This document shows positions 1 to 7,065 of a stretch of 13,033 bases of DNA, one piece after another (position 1 is the stretch's first letter; each line of letters starts with the position of its first letter). Both the position numbers and the translations under genes were made by a program. The DNA comes from CAMNAO01 sp045605145 (GTDB taxonomy: Bacteria; Bacillota; Clostridia; Oscillospirales; Oscillospiraceae). The notes beneath the pieces are model-generated. The model made no database searches, was not told where the DNA came from, and worked only from the letters and a program-made list of their open reading frames with translations. Location of the stretch: assembly GCA_045605145.1 (NCBI GenBank), contig JAZUPH010000051.1, positions 1-13,033 of the forward strand, read 5' to 3'.

Positions 1-1
1 C

Positions 2-1462
2 CTTGATGCCGCGCGTAAAATTCTTGACAGAGACCATTTCGGCCTTGACAAGGTTAAAGAGCGTATTATCGAGTATCTGGCTGTAAAGAAGCTTGCACCG
101 GATATTGCCGCACCCATTCTGTGCTTTGTCGGCCCTCCGGGTGTTGGTAAGACCTCCGTCGCCATGAGCATTGCAAAGGCCACCAACAGAAAGCTTGCCC
201 GCATGTCTCTGGGCGGTGTGCATGATGAGGCTGAGATCCGCGGCCACCGTAAGACCTATGTTGGCTCAATGCCCGGCCGCATTATTCAGGCCATAAATCA
301 GGCACAGAGCAGGAATCCTCTCCTGCTTCTGGACGAGATCGATAAACTGGGCAGCGACTTCCGCGGTGATCCAGCCTCTGCACTGCTTGAGGCGCTGGAT
401 CCCGAGCAGAACAGCAGCTTCCGCGACCATTATCTTGAGATACCCTTTGATCTCTCCGGCACTATGTTTATCACAACAGCCAACACCACCTCCACCATTC
501 CACCGGCACTGCTGGACAGAATGGAGGTAATTGAGCTTTCCAGCTATACCGACGAGGAGAAGCTCCAGATCGCTAAGAAGTATCTTGTGCCCAAACAGCG
601 CAAAAAGCACGGACTAGATGCCAAGATGCTGAAAATCGCACAGGACGCCATCCGTGAGATGATTGCCGGTTATACAAGAGAGTCTGGCGTGCGCCAGCTT
701 GAGCGTGAAATCGGCTCCGTCTGCCGCAAGGCGGCAACCAAGGTCGCCTCCGGTGAGGCTGAGGTCGTGCGTGTTACGGCAGCCAATCTTGTGAAGATTC
801 TCGGCACCCGTAAGTATAAGCCGGAAAATTACTCTGCCAATGGCGCTGTCGGTATCGTCAACGGCCTTGCCTGGACAAGTGTCGGCGGTCAGGTGCTTGA
901 GGTTGAGGCCGGCGTGCTTGAGGGCACCGGCAAGGTTGAGCTTACCGGCAACCTTGGCAATGTGATGAAAGAGTCAGCTCATGCTGCAATCTCCTACATC
1001 CGCAGCCGTGCCAGACAGCTTGGTATTGCGCCGGATTTCTACAAGACTAAGGACATTCACCTGCATTTTCCTGAAGGTGCCGTGCCCAAAGACGGTCCCT
1101 CCGCCGGTATCACCATTACCATTGCGGTCATTTCCGCCCTTACCGGAATCCCTGTTCGCGCAGGTATTGCCATGACCGGTGAGGTTACGCTTACCGGGCG
1201 CGTACTTGCCATCGGTGGTCTTAAGGAAAAGACCATGGCCGCCCTGCGTTCCGGGCTGCATACTGTTATAATCCCCGCTGAGAATGAGGGTGACCTTGAC
1301 GATATCGACCAGAGCGTACGCCGTGCATTGAACTTCGTCCTTGTGGACAATGTTGACAGCGCGCTGACCACCGCGCTGGAAATCAATGAGCTACCTGTAC
1401 GCACCGCAGAAAGAGAAGAAACAGGGGACAGACCCATTGTCCCCGCGACCATTAGTCAGTAA
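2..1462 (+). CDS. lon: ATP-dependent protease Lon (5'-truncated by window edge)
   Basis: This is the C-terminal 486 residues of a cytosolic AAA+ serine protease that unfolds and degrades damaged and regulatory proteins. The frame is open from the first full codon at position 2, so the true start lies upstream. Lon is usually about 770-810 residues, so roughly 300 N-terminal residues (substrate-binding domain) are missing. Visible motifs are Walker A GPPGVGKT (131-154), Walker B LLLLDEID (320-343) and the protease Ser-Lys dyad. The catalytic serine is in DGPSAG (codon 1100-1102), and the lysine is the second K of GGLKEK (codon 1229-1231). Their 43-residue spacing matches E. coli S679/K722. The conserved fold seems to end near codon 1380. 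About 25 further residues follow, part of them encoded by a palindrome at 1424-1444. engB begins one base after the stop codon, and lon-ysxC is a known conserved pair. The family call is certain; the role of the C-terminal tail is unknown. Confidence 0.97.
   Translation, partial: LDAARKILDRDHFGLDKVKERIIEYLAVKKLAPDIAAPILCFVGPPGVGKTSVAMSIAKATNRKLARMSLGGVHDEAEIRGHRKTYVGSMPGRIIQAINQAQSRNPLLLLDEIDKLGSDFRGDPASALLEALDPEQNSSFRDHYLEIPFDLSGTMFITTANTTSTIPPALLDRMEVIELSSYTDEEKLQIAKKYLVPKQRKKHGLDAKMLKIAQDAIREMIAGYTRESGVRQLEREIGSVCRKAATKVASGEAEVVRVTAANLVKILGTRKYKPENYSANGAVGIVNGLAWTSVGGQVLEVEAGVLEGTGKVELTGNLGNVMKESAHAAISYIRSRARQLGIAPDFYKTKDIHLHFPEGAVPKDGPSAGITITIAVISALTGIPVRAGIAMTGEVTLTGRVLAIGGLKEKTMAALRSGLHTVIIPAENEGDLDDIDQSVRRALNFVLVDNVDSALTTALEINELPVRTAEREETGDRPIVPATISQ
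1424..1444. repeat. Perfect 7-bp palindrome, REP-like, at lon/engB junction
   Basis: GGGGACA (1424-1430) and TGTCCCC (1438-1444) form a perfect inverted repeat around a 7-nt loop. It lies inside the last codons of lon and 19 nt before the preferred engB start. No T-tract follows, so it is not a normal intrinsic terminator. Its form resembles the short GGGGACA/TGTCCCC palindromes found near REP-associated tyrosine transposases in many genomes. That resemblance is from memory and unverified. It could also act as an RNA hairpin that affects mRNA stability or the coupling of lon and engB translation. Confidence 0.55.
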
Positions 1463-1463
1463 C

Positions 1464-2045
1464 GTGAATTACAACAAAGTTGAGTTTGTTAAATCAGCCG
1501 CGGATGCTCGTGGGTTTATAAATGACGGCCTGCCGCAGATCGCATTTGCCGGTAAGTCCAACGCTGGTAAATCCTCGGTCATAAACCGCGTGCTCAACCG
1601 TAAGGGTTTTGCCCGTGTCAGTGCGACACCGGGCAAGACAGCCCATGTTAATTATTTCGCCATAGAGAAGAAGGTCTATTTTGCCGACCTTCCCGGCTAT
1701 GGCTTTGCCAAGGTGCCCGACAGTGAAAAGCGCCGCTGGGCCAAGTTGATGGAGGCGTACTTTGCTGCCGGACATATCACATACGGTGTCCTGGTTGTGG
1801 ACATCCGCCGCTCAGCCAGTGAGGATGACCGTACCATGGTGCGCTGGTTTGAGAATGCCGGCTGCCCCTACATCGTGCTTGCCAATAAATGCGATAAGCT
1901 ATCACCCACTGCTGGCAACAAAAGGGTTGAAGAGCTCCGGGCTGAGCTTGGCTGCTCTGAGGGTACCCAGATCATTCGTTTCTCTGCCGAAAAGGGTGAG
2001 GGTCGCGACAAACTGATTGCCGAAATTGAGGCGAGCGTAAGCTAA
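1464..2045 (+). CDS. engB: Ribosome-biogenesis GTPase EngB/YsxC (YihA)
   Basis: A small TRAFAC-class GTPase needed for late assembly of the 50S ribosomal subunit, cytosolic. The 193-residue product shows G1 GKSNAGKS (residues 30-37), the G2 region ATPGKT (54-59), G3 DLPGYG (75-80), G4 NKCD (141-144) and a G5-like FSAEKG near the C-terminus. These are the EngB signatures. I chose GTG at 1464 because it gives the usual family length (about 195) and an N-terminus (MNYNKVEFVKSA) that aligns with known EngB proteins. An in-frame ATG at 1386 would add 26 residues, overlap lon by 77 nt and run through the palindrome. Neither start has a good Shine-Dalgarno. With lon's stop one base upstream, translation probably relies on coupling to lon. 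The stop overlaps the next ATG (TAATG). Family is very sure; start is moderately sure. Confidence 0.93.
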   Translation: MNYNKVEFVKSAADARGFINDGLPQIAFAGKSNAGKSSVINRVLNRKGFARVSATPGKTAHVNYFAIEKKVYFADLPGYGFAKVPDSEKRRWAKLMEAYFAAGHITYGVLVVDIRRSASEDDRTMVRWFENAGCPYIVLANKCDKLSPTAGNKRVEELRAELGCSEGTQIIRFSAEKGEGRDKLIAEIEASVS

Positions 2046-2707
2046 TGGCAGAGGTGTTTCGTAATCTGGATTGGTCGGTACTGACAGATATGCTTCTGTC
2101 TGTGCTTCCGGCCGTCATCTGCATAACCCTGCATGAGCTGTCCCACGGCCTTGCGGCCTACGCAATGGGTGATCCCACGGCCAAGAGGGCGGGGCGCCTT
2201 ACGCTAAACCCCTTAAAATCGTTGGATGTCATGGGCCTTCTTATGCTGATGGTTTTCCGTTTCGGCTGGGCAAAACCTGTGCCTGTGAACCCCAGATACG
2301 CCCAAAATCCCCGCCGCTTCATGGCGCTCACGGCTTTGGCGGGCCCTTTGTGCAATATACTTATCACCTGCGTATTTCTGTTCCTGTACGGTATACTGTT
2401 TAAGTCTTTATACTACAGTGCAGTGGGCACCTATGTGCTGCAGATGATATACATAACCGCGTATATGAGCGTTGGCTACGCTGTGTTCAATCTCATTCCC
2501 GTGCCGCCGCTTGACGGTTCAAAGGTCCTGTTTTCGTTTCTGCCCGCCCGCATTTATGCTAAGGTGCTCAGGTATGAGCGCTATGGCATGATCGCACTTG
2601 TGGTGCTGTCATTTGCGGGGCTTCTTTCCGGGCCTGTGTCTGCCCTGAGGCAAAGTGTGTTTGATTTCCTTTTTCCCATTGCTGAGTTTGCATTTGACCT
2701 GATTTAA
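2045..2707 (+). CDS. Site-2-protease-like M50 membrane metallopeptidase
   Basis: A polytopic membrane zinc peptidase of 220 residues in the compact M50B (YwhC/SpoIVFB-like) group. These enzymes cleave substrates within the membrane; the substrate here is unknown. The zinc motif HELSH is at residues 30-34 inside the first hydrophobic segment (about 16-36). The third ligand is probably D157 in NLIPVPPLDGSK (149-160). Further hydrophobic segments lie at about 62-74, 94-119, 130-150 and 178-200. The conserved ALAGPLCN (97-104) is also present. No PDZ domain is seen, unlike RseP. The start overlaps engB's stop by one base, and scpA follows after 8 nt. An M50 gene directly upstream of scpA is common in Firmicutes, where it is usually left unnamed. 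A dedicated sporulation role is possible given ytfJ downstream, but is not shown. Confidence 0.92.
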   Translation: MAEVFRNLDWSVLTDMLLSVLPAVICITLHELSHGLAAYAMGDPTAKRAGRLTLNPLKSLDVMGLLMLMVFRFGWAKPVPVNPRYAQNPRRFMALTALAGPLCNILITCVFLFLYGILFKSLYYSAVGTYVLQMIYITAYMSVGYAVFNLIPVPPLDGSKVLFSFLPARIYAKVLRYERYGMIALVVLSFAGLLSGPVSALRQSVFDFLFPIAEFAFDLI

Positions 2708-2715
2708 GGTGCTTT

Positions 2716-3498
2716 ATGGAAGATTTGACTTTTAAGCTGGACGGTATCCCTGGTACGAGGGGCAGTACCATCGATTTCGAGGGCCCGCTTACCCTGATAC
2801 TCCAGCTTCTGAGTAAAAACAGAATAGAAATCAAGGACGTCAGTATATCGCAGATACTGGATCAGTACATGGCCTGGCTTGCCCAAATGAAGGCCATGGA
2901 CCTTGAGATTGCCACGGAATTTGTGACTATGGCGTCCCATTTGGTTTATATAAAGGCCCGCTCTCTGCTTAACGACGACGAAGCGATCCAGGAGATGGAA
3001 GAGTTGGTCTCATCCCTTGAGCTTCTTAAGGCCCGCGAACAGTGGGAAAGCCTTAAGGATATTACCGCCGTCCTCAGTGAAATGTATCGTGAGGGGAGCG
3101 GTCAGCTGCCTAAACCCCGTTCGCCGCTGCCGGATGTGCCTTTTAAGAATGAGCCGGAGGAGCCGGAATCTCTGATGGCGGCACTTCTTAGTGTATTCCG
3201 GCTGAGCGAGAGTGATGAACGCCGCCTGACGGCAAAGCCTGTCCCGATGCCTGTTAAGATCAGCTATTCTGTGGACGCGGCATCCGGCCACATACTGCAG
3301 CTTATGCGAGATAAGGGCAGTGTAAGTGCCTCAGAGCTTTTCAGCCTTGCCGGTAGCCGCTCAGAAGTTGTGGCTATGTTTCTTGCCGTACTTGATCTTG
3401 CTTCTGCCGGCCGTCTTTCAATAAACGGCACGGGAGAGGAGCTTAGTTTTTCACCCGTAACCGCCAACCCTACGGAGGCCGATAATGAATCTGCGTGA
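2716..3498 (+). CDS. scpA: Segregation and condensation protein A (kleisin)
   Basis: ScpA is the kleisin subunit that bridges the SMC heads and, with ScpB, forms the condensin-like complex that organises and segregates the chromosome. The 260-residue product has the N-terminal helical SMC-neck-binding region, with FEGPL at 21-25 followed by a LSKNRIEIKDVSISQILDQY stretch. A VTMASHLVYIKARSLL helix comes next, then an acidic/proline-rich linker at about 125-155. A C-terminal winged helix (about 175-250) binds the other SMC head. An AAGGTG Shine-Dalgarno (2706-2711) lies 4 nt before the ATG. The end overlaps scpB by 14 nt, the usual scpA-scpB arrangement, which suggests coupled translation of the two partners. 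Confidence 0.96.
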   Translation: MEDLTFKLDGIPGTRGSTIDFEGPLTLILQLLSKNRIEIKDVSISQILDQYMAWLAQMKAMDLEIATEFVTMASHLVYIKARSLLNDDEAIQEMEELVSSLELLKAREQWESLKDITAVLSEMYREGSGQLPKPRSPLPDVPFKNEPEEPESLMAALLSVFRLSESDERRLTAKPVPMPVKISYSVDAASGHILQLMRDKGSVSASELFSLAGSRSEVVAMFLAVLDLASAGRLSINGTGEELSFSPVTANPTEADNESA

Positions 3499-4042
3499 AC
3501 TTGAAAATTCAATAGAGGCTATCGTATTTGCTTCCGGTGATCCCATATCCGTGGACCGTGTGGCGGGTATACTTGCGGTTGAAAAGACCGTTGTGTATGA
3601 CCTTGCCGAGAAGCTGTCCACCCGCTACCGCAGCTCTGACTGCGGATTGCGCTTTCTTCTGCTTGACGATATGATGCAGATGACAATACAGCCCCGCTAT
3701 GCCGATGCGGTGCGTATGTCACTTGAGTCACGCAAACCATCCCAGCTTTCTCAGCCCTCACTTGAGGTGCTGGCTATCGTTGCCTATTACCAGCCTGTGA
3801 CCCGCTCTTTTATTGAGCAGCTCAGAGGTGTTGACTCCGCTTATACCGTGTCCCTTCTGCAGGAGAGGGATCTTATCGAGCAGTGCGGCAGACTTGATGC
3901 GCCCGGCCGCCCGATGCAGTTTAAGACAACAACCATATTCCTGCGCACATTCGGCATCACTTCACTGGATCAGCTGCCTGAGGTGCCGGAGCTGCAGCCG
4001 CTGAATGATCCCGCCCTCACAATCGGGGAGGGACAGGCATGA
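3485..4042 (+). CDS. scpB: Segregation and condensation protein B
   Basis: ScpB is a dimeric winged-helix partner that binds the ScpA linker in the SMC-ScpAB complex on the nucleoid. The 185-residue product has two winged-helix units (about 5-80 and 90-165). The hallmark stretch LAIVAYYQPVTRSFIEQLRG is followed by a GRLDAPGRPMQFKTT wing and an FLRTFGI segment near 155. Length matches the family (about 180-200). GGAGG at 3474-3478 is well placed before ATG 3485, inside the scpA 3' end. The last four bases (ATGA, 4039-4042) overlap the DUF2953 gene. Confidence 0.96.
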   Translation: MNLRELENSIEAIVFASGDPISVDRVAGILAVEKTVVYDLAEKLSTRYRSSDCGLRFLLLDDMMQMTIQPRYADAVRMSLESRKPSQLSQPSLEVLAIVAYYQPVTRSFIEQLRGVDSAYTVSLLQERDLIEQCGRLDAPGRPMQFKTTTIFLRTFGITSLDQLPEVPELQPLNDPALTIGEGQA

Positions 4043-4746
4043 CGGCATGGGTTATAGTGATCGGCATTCTGCTGGTCATAAATCTCATACGTTTCGGCGT
4101 CCGTGTTGAGTATTCGGCTGACGGCCTTGCACTGGACATCGTTGTGGCTGGGCATCGCATCCGTATTCTCCCATCGACCCCAAAAACGCCGGAGGAAATC
4201 AAGGCGGCGGATGAGAAAAAGGCCCGGGACAAAGCCAGAAAGGCGGAGAAAAAAGCCGCGAAAGAGGCTGCAAAAGCCGCCCGGGAAGAAAAAGAGCGTC
4301 AGAAACGCCTTAAATCCGGTGAGCCTGAGCCCGAGGAAGAGGAAGAGTCAAAAAAGAAGGGCGGCGCTTTGGATCTTGTTTTGGCCGCTGTACCCCCTGT
4401 GTTTGACGCGATCGGGACCTTCGTCCGCCACATCCATATTGATGATCTGGCTGTGTACTACACCTCGGCCGGCGATGATCCCTTTGACACGGTCATGAAT
4501 TTTGGATATGTTTCCGCCGGTATGGGCGTTCTGACCCCAATACTGAATGGACTTAAGGTGAAAAACAGGGATCTGCGCTGTGATGTGGATTTCAGCCTTG
4601 ATAAACCTGTTATCTATATCAGAGCTGCTCTGAACATTGCAGTATGGGAAATCCTTTATGTGGTGTTCCGGCTCGTTGCAAAATTCCTGTCCCGATATAT
4701 TAAACGAACAATGAACAGCCGACGCAGGGCGGCGGAAAGGACATAA
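4039..4746 (+). CDS. DUF2953 membrane-anchored protein (YtfI-like)
   Basis: A 235-residue protein of unknown biochemical function. It has one N-terminal membrane segment (about 4-20), a short beta-type region (21-44), then an unusually charged K/A/E-rich stretch (49-109) likely to be a long helix or coiled coil ending in an acidic run. A C-terminal DUF2953-like domain follows (about 110-215), with HIHIDDLAVYYTSAG, a DPFDTVMNFGYVSAGMG motif and a short hydrophobic segment (about 200-215). A GGGGAGGGA Shine-Dalgarno (4025-4032) precedes the ATG, which overlaps scpB by 4 nt. ytfJ starts 2 nt downstream. In B. subtilis the DUF2953 gene ytfI is likewise paired with ytfJ, so a spore-related role alongside YtfJ is inferred. 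Family assignment comes from domain pattern plus neighbour. Confidence 0.82.
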   Translation: MTAWVIVIGILLVINLIRFGVRVEYSADGLALDIVVAGHRIRILPSTPKTPEEIKAADEKKARDKARKAEKKAAKEAAKAAREEKERQKRLKSGEPEPEEEEESKKKGGALDLVLAAVPPVFDAIGTFVRHIHIDDLAVYYTSAGDDPFDTVMNFGYVSAGMGVLTPILNGLKVKNRDLRCDVDFSLDKPVIYIRAALNIAVWEILYVVFRLVAKFLSRYIKRTMNSRRRAAERT

Positions 4747-4748
4747 CT

Positions 4749-5132
4749 ATGGAAAATACCCATGTTTCAGATCTTATCAATCAGGCCGTTGGTAAGCTGC
4801 GAGAAATGATCGACACCAATGTGATGATCGGTCAGACCATCACAACAGAGGACGGCGTGACACTCATTCCCGTGTCCAATGTCAGCATCGGTTTTGCGTC
4901 CGGCGGTTCCGACTTCCAGGCAAAGCAGGCGGGTAAGGATGCGCCCTTCGGCGGCGGCGCAGGTGCAGCTGTCAAGGTTACTCCTGCCGCGTTTATTGTT
5001 GTGAAGGACGGCAATACCCGCGTCCTCAGCCTTAACGGTGAAGTCAAGACCATGGACAAGCTCATTGATGCCGCACCCGGACTTATCGACAAGGTCGTTG
5101 AAGCCAGCGGCAAGATGAAGAAAAAGGACTAA
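4749..5132 (+). CDS. ytfJ: GerW/YtfJ family sporulation protein
   Basis: A 127-residue soluble protein of the Spore_YtfJ (GerW) family. In B. subtilis the homologue is a forespore-expressed gene; its molecular activity is not established. The family pattern is clear: an N-terminal helix (DLINQAVGKLREMIDTN), then TTEDGVTLIPVSNVSIGFASGG (residues 36-57), a glycine-rich FGGGAGAAVKVTPAAFIVV segment (about 73-91) and a C-terminal amphipathic helix ending in basic residues. A GGAAAGGA Shine-Dalgarno (4734-4741) lies 7 nt before the ATG. No good terminator follows. Its presence indicates an endospore-forming ancestry for the host. Confidence 0.95.
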   Translation: MENTHVSDLINQAVGKLREMIDTNVMIGQTITTEDGVTLIPVSNVSIGFASGGSDFQAKQAGKDAPFGGGAGAAVKVTPAAFIVVKDGNTRVLSLNGEVKTMDKLIDAAPGLIDKVVEASGKMKKKD

Positions 5133-5151
5133 AACGGCGCAGCCGAGTAAT

Positions 5152-5180
5152 GCATATTTGATTTTGGGAAAGGCAGAATA
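5152..5180 (+). promoter_or_regulatory. Possible sporulation-sigma promoter before the carboxypeptidase gene
   Basis: The 77-nt gap between ytfJ and the carboxypeptidase gene (5133-5209) is the only sizeable space in the operon. It contains GCATA at 5152-5156 and, 15 nt later, GGCAGAATA at 5172-5180. This loosely resembles a sigma-F/sigma-G type promoter (GYATA-type -35, GGnnAnAnT-type -10), but the -10 has mismatches. No sigma-A promoter is apparent. The context (ytfJ upstream, penicillin-binding protein downstream) motivates the suggestion; the sequence match alone is weak. Confidence 0.2.
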
Positions 5181-5195
5181 GGTATCACTGATTTT

Positions 5196-5204
5196 AGGGA
5201 GGTG
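5196..5204 (+). promoter_or_regulatory. Strong ribosome binding site of carboxypeptidase gene
   Basis: AGGGAGGTG lies 5 nt before ATG 5210. It fixes the start of the carboxypeptidase and is the strongest Shine-Dalgarno among the first eight genes. This fits the gene being translated independently of ytfJ. Confidence 0.8.
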
Positions 5205-5209
5205 TTTAT

Positions 5210-6310
5210 ATGCTTATTTCCCGACTTGCCGCAATGCTCACCGCGGGCTGTATGGCGCTTTCGGCCGTACCCGCATCAAATGAGCCTGCGCCCGGCATTT
5301 CCGCCGCGTCCTGCATCCTGCAGGAGTCTGAGACAGGCACGGTCTTGTTCCAGTACAACGCCCAGAGCGCAATGCCCTCAGCCAGTACTGTGAAGATACT
5401 AACAGCTCTTGTTGTGCTTGAAAACTGCGACCCGGATGAGACGGTTACAGTAAAGCCGGAGTATACTGGGATTGAGGGCTCGTCCGCTTACCTTAAGGCG
5501 GGGGAGAAGCTCGCCGTGCGCGACCTGCTGGCGGGACTATTGCTGGCATCGGGTAACGATGCGGCGGTTGCCTTGGCCTGCCATACAAGCGGGAGTGTTG
5601 AGAGTTTTGCCAAGCTAATGAATGAGACGGCGCAGCGCGTCGGTGCAACGCACAGTTGTTTTGTGGATCCAAACGGCCTTGACGATGTCAACCAGTTTAC
5701 TACGGCAGGCGATCTTGCTGCCATTACCCGTGCCGCACTGGAGCATGATGAGTTTTCCATACTTGTGGCTCTGAGGCGATACACCTGTGACGGTCATGTG
5801 TTCAGCAATCACAATAAGCTGCTGTCCGGTTGTGAGGGCGCGGCGGGGGTGAAAACCGGATATACCAAGGCTGCGGGCCGCGCACTTGTGTCCCTTATCA
5901 GGCGTAATGATATGGACCTTATCTGCGTCACATTGAACGCGCCGGATGATTGGAGTGACCATAAGTCACTGGCTGACTGGGCTGAGCGCAATTTTGAAAA
6001 ATGCACCGTCTGCCACGAGGGAGAGATATTTGCCCAGATACCCGTGATTACCGGGACGGAGGATACCGTTGGCGCAATACCGTCTGATACCCTGGTGAAA
6101 ATCGTGCCTAAAGGCCACGGTTACGATACACACATTCTCCTGCCGCGCTTTGTATATGCGCCTGTAGAGCGGGGGGATGTTGTGGGCAGTATTGAATATC
6201 CCGGCGGTACCATCGATCTTATTGCACTGACCGATGCTCCGCTGGATGAAAGCCAGAAGATTAAACAAAACAGACTTTGGCAGGAGATTAGGCGCTTATT
6301 TACGCGCTGA
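5210..6310 (+). CDS. D-alanyl-D-alanine carboxypeptidase (DacB/DacF-type PBP)
   Basis: An exported low-molecular-weight penicillin-binding protein of 366 residues that removes the terminal D-Ala from peptidoglycan stem peptides. Residues 1-22 form a signal peptide. The serine peptidase S11 motifs are all present: S59-x-x-K62 (ASTVKILTAL), S114-G115-N116 (ASGNDAA) and K215-T216-G217 (GVKTGYT). A PBP5-type C-terminal beta domain covers about 260-345, and the protein ends in a short basic amphipathic segment that may tether it to the membrane. Next to ytfJ and before rluB, it resembles the B. subtilis dacB-spmAB-rluB and dacF sporulation loci, so a cortex-modifying role is likely but not proven. 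The downstream gene starts 10 nt after the stop. I leave the symbol open because DacB, DacF and the vegetative DacA cannot be separated by eye. Confidence 0.93.
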   Translation: MLISRLAAMLTAGCMALSAVPASNEPAPGISAASCILQESETGTVLFQYNAQSAMPSASTVKILTALVVLENCDPDETVTVKPEYTGIEGSSAYLKAGEKLAVRDLLAGLLLASGNDAAVALACHTSGSVESFAKLMNETAQRVGATHSCFVDPNGLDDVNQFTTAGDLAAITRAALEHDEFSILVALRRYTCDGHVFSNHNKLLSGCEGAAGVKTGYTKAAGRALVSLIRRNDMDLICVTLNAPDDWSDHKSLADWAERNFEKCTVCHEGEIFAQIPVITGTEDTVGAIPSDTLVKIVPKGHGYDTHILLPRFVYAPVERGDVVGSIEYPGGTIDLIALTDAPLDESQKIKQNRLWQEIRRLFTR

Positions 6311-6320
6311 GAACAGGGAA

Positions 6321-7064
6321 ATGACCGAGAAACTGCAGAAAATTATTGCGGCTTCGGGATTAATGTCCCGCCGCAAAGCAGAAGAGCTAATAAAAGCCGG
6401 CCGCGTTGCCGTGAATGGCACAACTGCCGTGCCCGGCGACCGCGCCGACAGCGAAACTGACCGGATAGAGATTGACGGTCAGCTACTTGGTGCGCAGTCA
6501 GCGGCGGTGTACCTGCTGCTTAATAAGCCGCGGGGTGTTGTCACAAGCATGCACGACGAGAAGGGGAGACCTGACCTGCGCCGGTATCTCGATGCTGTGC
6601 CCACCCGTGTTTTCCCGGTTGGCCGTCTTGATATGGACAGTGACGGACTTCTGCTTCTGACAAATGACGGGGACTTCGCCAATAAGGTGTCGCACCCGTC
6701 CCATATGATAACCAAGGCATACCTTGTTCGCGTCAAGGGCTTTGATGATTCGACAATTTCTGCTCTTTCCGGTGATATAATGCTTGATGGTGATGCTGTT
6801 TGCGCCGACTATGTGCATCTTGTTAAAGATGACGGCAGTTCGGCACAGTTGCTTGTTGGCATACATCAGGGGAAAAACCGACAGGTCCGCCGAATGTGTG
6901 CCGCCTGCGGACTTGATGTGCTACGCCTTACGCGCATTGCTGAGGGTGCCCTTAAGCTGGGTGATCTTAGACAGGGCAGTATCAGATATATAGATGCAAA
7001 CACAGCCCGGCTGGTGTTTTCACCCTTGCCGGCCGGTGAACTGATAATTAATGGGGGTAAGTAA
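6321..7064 (+). CDS. rluB: 23S rRNA pseudouridine synthase RluB-type
   Basis: A cytosolic RsuA-family pseudouridine synthase, expected to isomerise a uridine in 23S rRNA helix 89 (U2605 in E. coli numbering). The 247-residue product has an N-terminal S4 RNA-binding domain (MTEKLQKIIAASGLMSRRKA, about 1-50). The catalytic domain carries LLNKPRGVVTS (66-76) and GRLD with catalytic D104 in VGRLDMDSDGLLLLTNDG. The conserved C-terminal GKNRQVRRMC motif is also present. I chose ATG 6321 because it matches the family N-terminus. An in-frame ATG at 6234 would add 29 residues overlapping the previous gene. AGGGAA (6315-6320) sits unusually close to the ATG. RluB versus the related RluE/RluF or RsuA is decided mainly by context: rluB follows scpAB and a carboxypeptidase gene in B. 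subtilis too. Confidence 0.9.
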   Translation: MTEKLQKIIAASGLMSRRKAEELIKAGRVAVNGTTAVPGDRADSETDRIEIDGQLLGAQSAAVYLLLNKPRGVVTSMHDEKGRPDLRRYLDAVPTRVFPVGRLDMDSDGLLLLTNDGDFANKVSHPSHMITKAYLVRVKGFDDSTISALSGDIMLDGDAVCADYVHLVKDDGSSAQLLVGIHQGKNRQVRRMCAACGLDVLRLTRIAEGALKLGDLRQGSIRYIDANTARLVFSPLPAGELIINGGK

Positions 7065-7065
7065 T

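Noticed and set aside
1386..1463. An upstream ATG giving engB 26 extra N-terminal residues.
   Set aside because: The extension overlaps lon, has no clear Shine-Dalgarno, runs through the palindrome and does not match the EngB N-terminus. GTG 1464 gives the family length.
4103..4498. A 131-codon + strand frame overlapping the DUF2953 gene, rich in K and R.
   Set aside because: It is a +1 frame shadow of the charged linker, with no start signal and no recognisable domain.
5135..5145. A short hairpin CGGC-GCA-GCCG after ytfJ as a terminator.
   Set aside because: The stem is only 4 bp and no T-run follows, so termination is unlikely.
5240..5251. A lipobox-like LTAGC near the start of the carboxypeptidase (C14).
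   Set aside because: The -3 residue is threonine and the preceding hydrophobic stretch is very short; an ordinary signal peptide ending near residue 22 fits better.
6234..6320. An upstream ATG for rluB inside the carboxypeptidase gene.
   Set aside because: The 29 added residues do not fit the S4-domain start of the family; ATG 6321 does.
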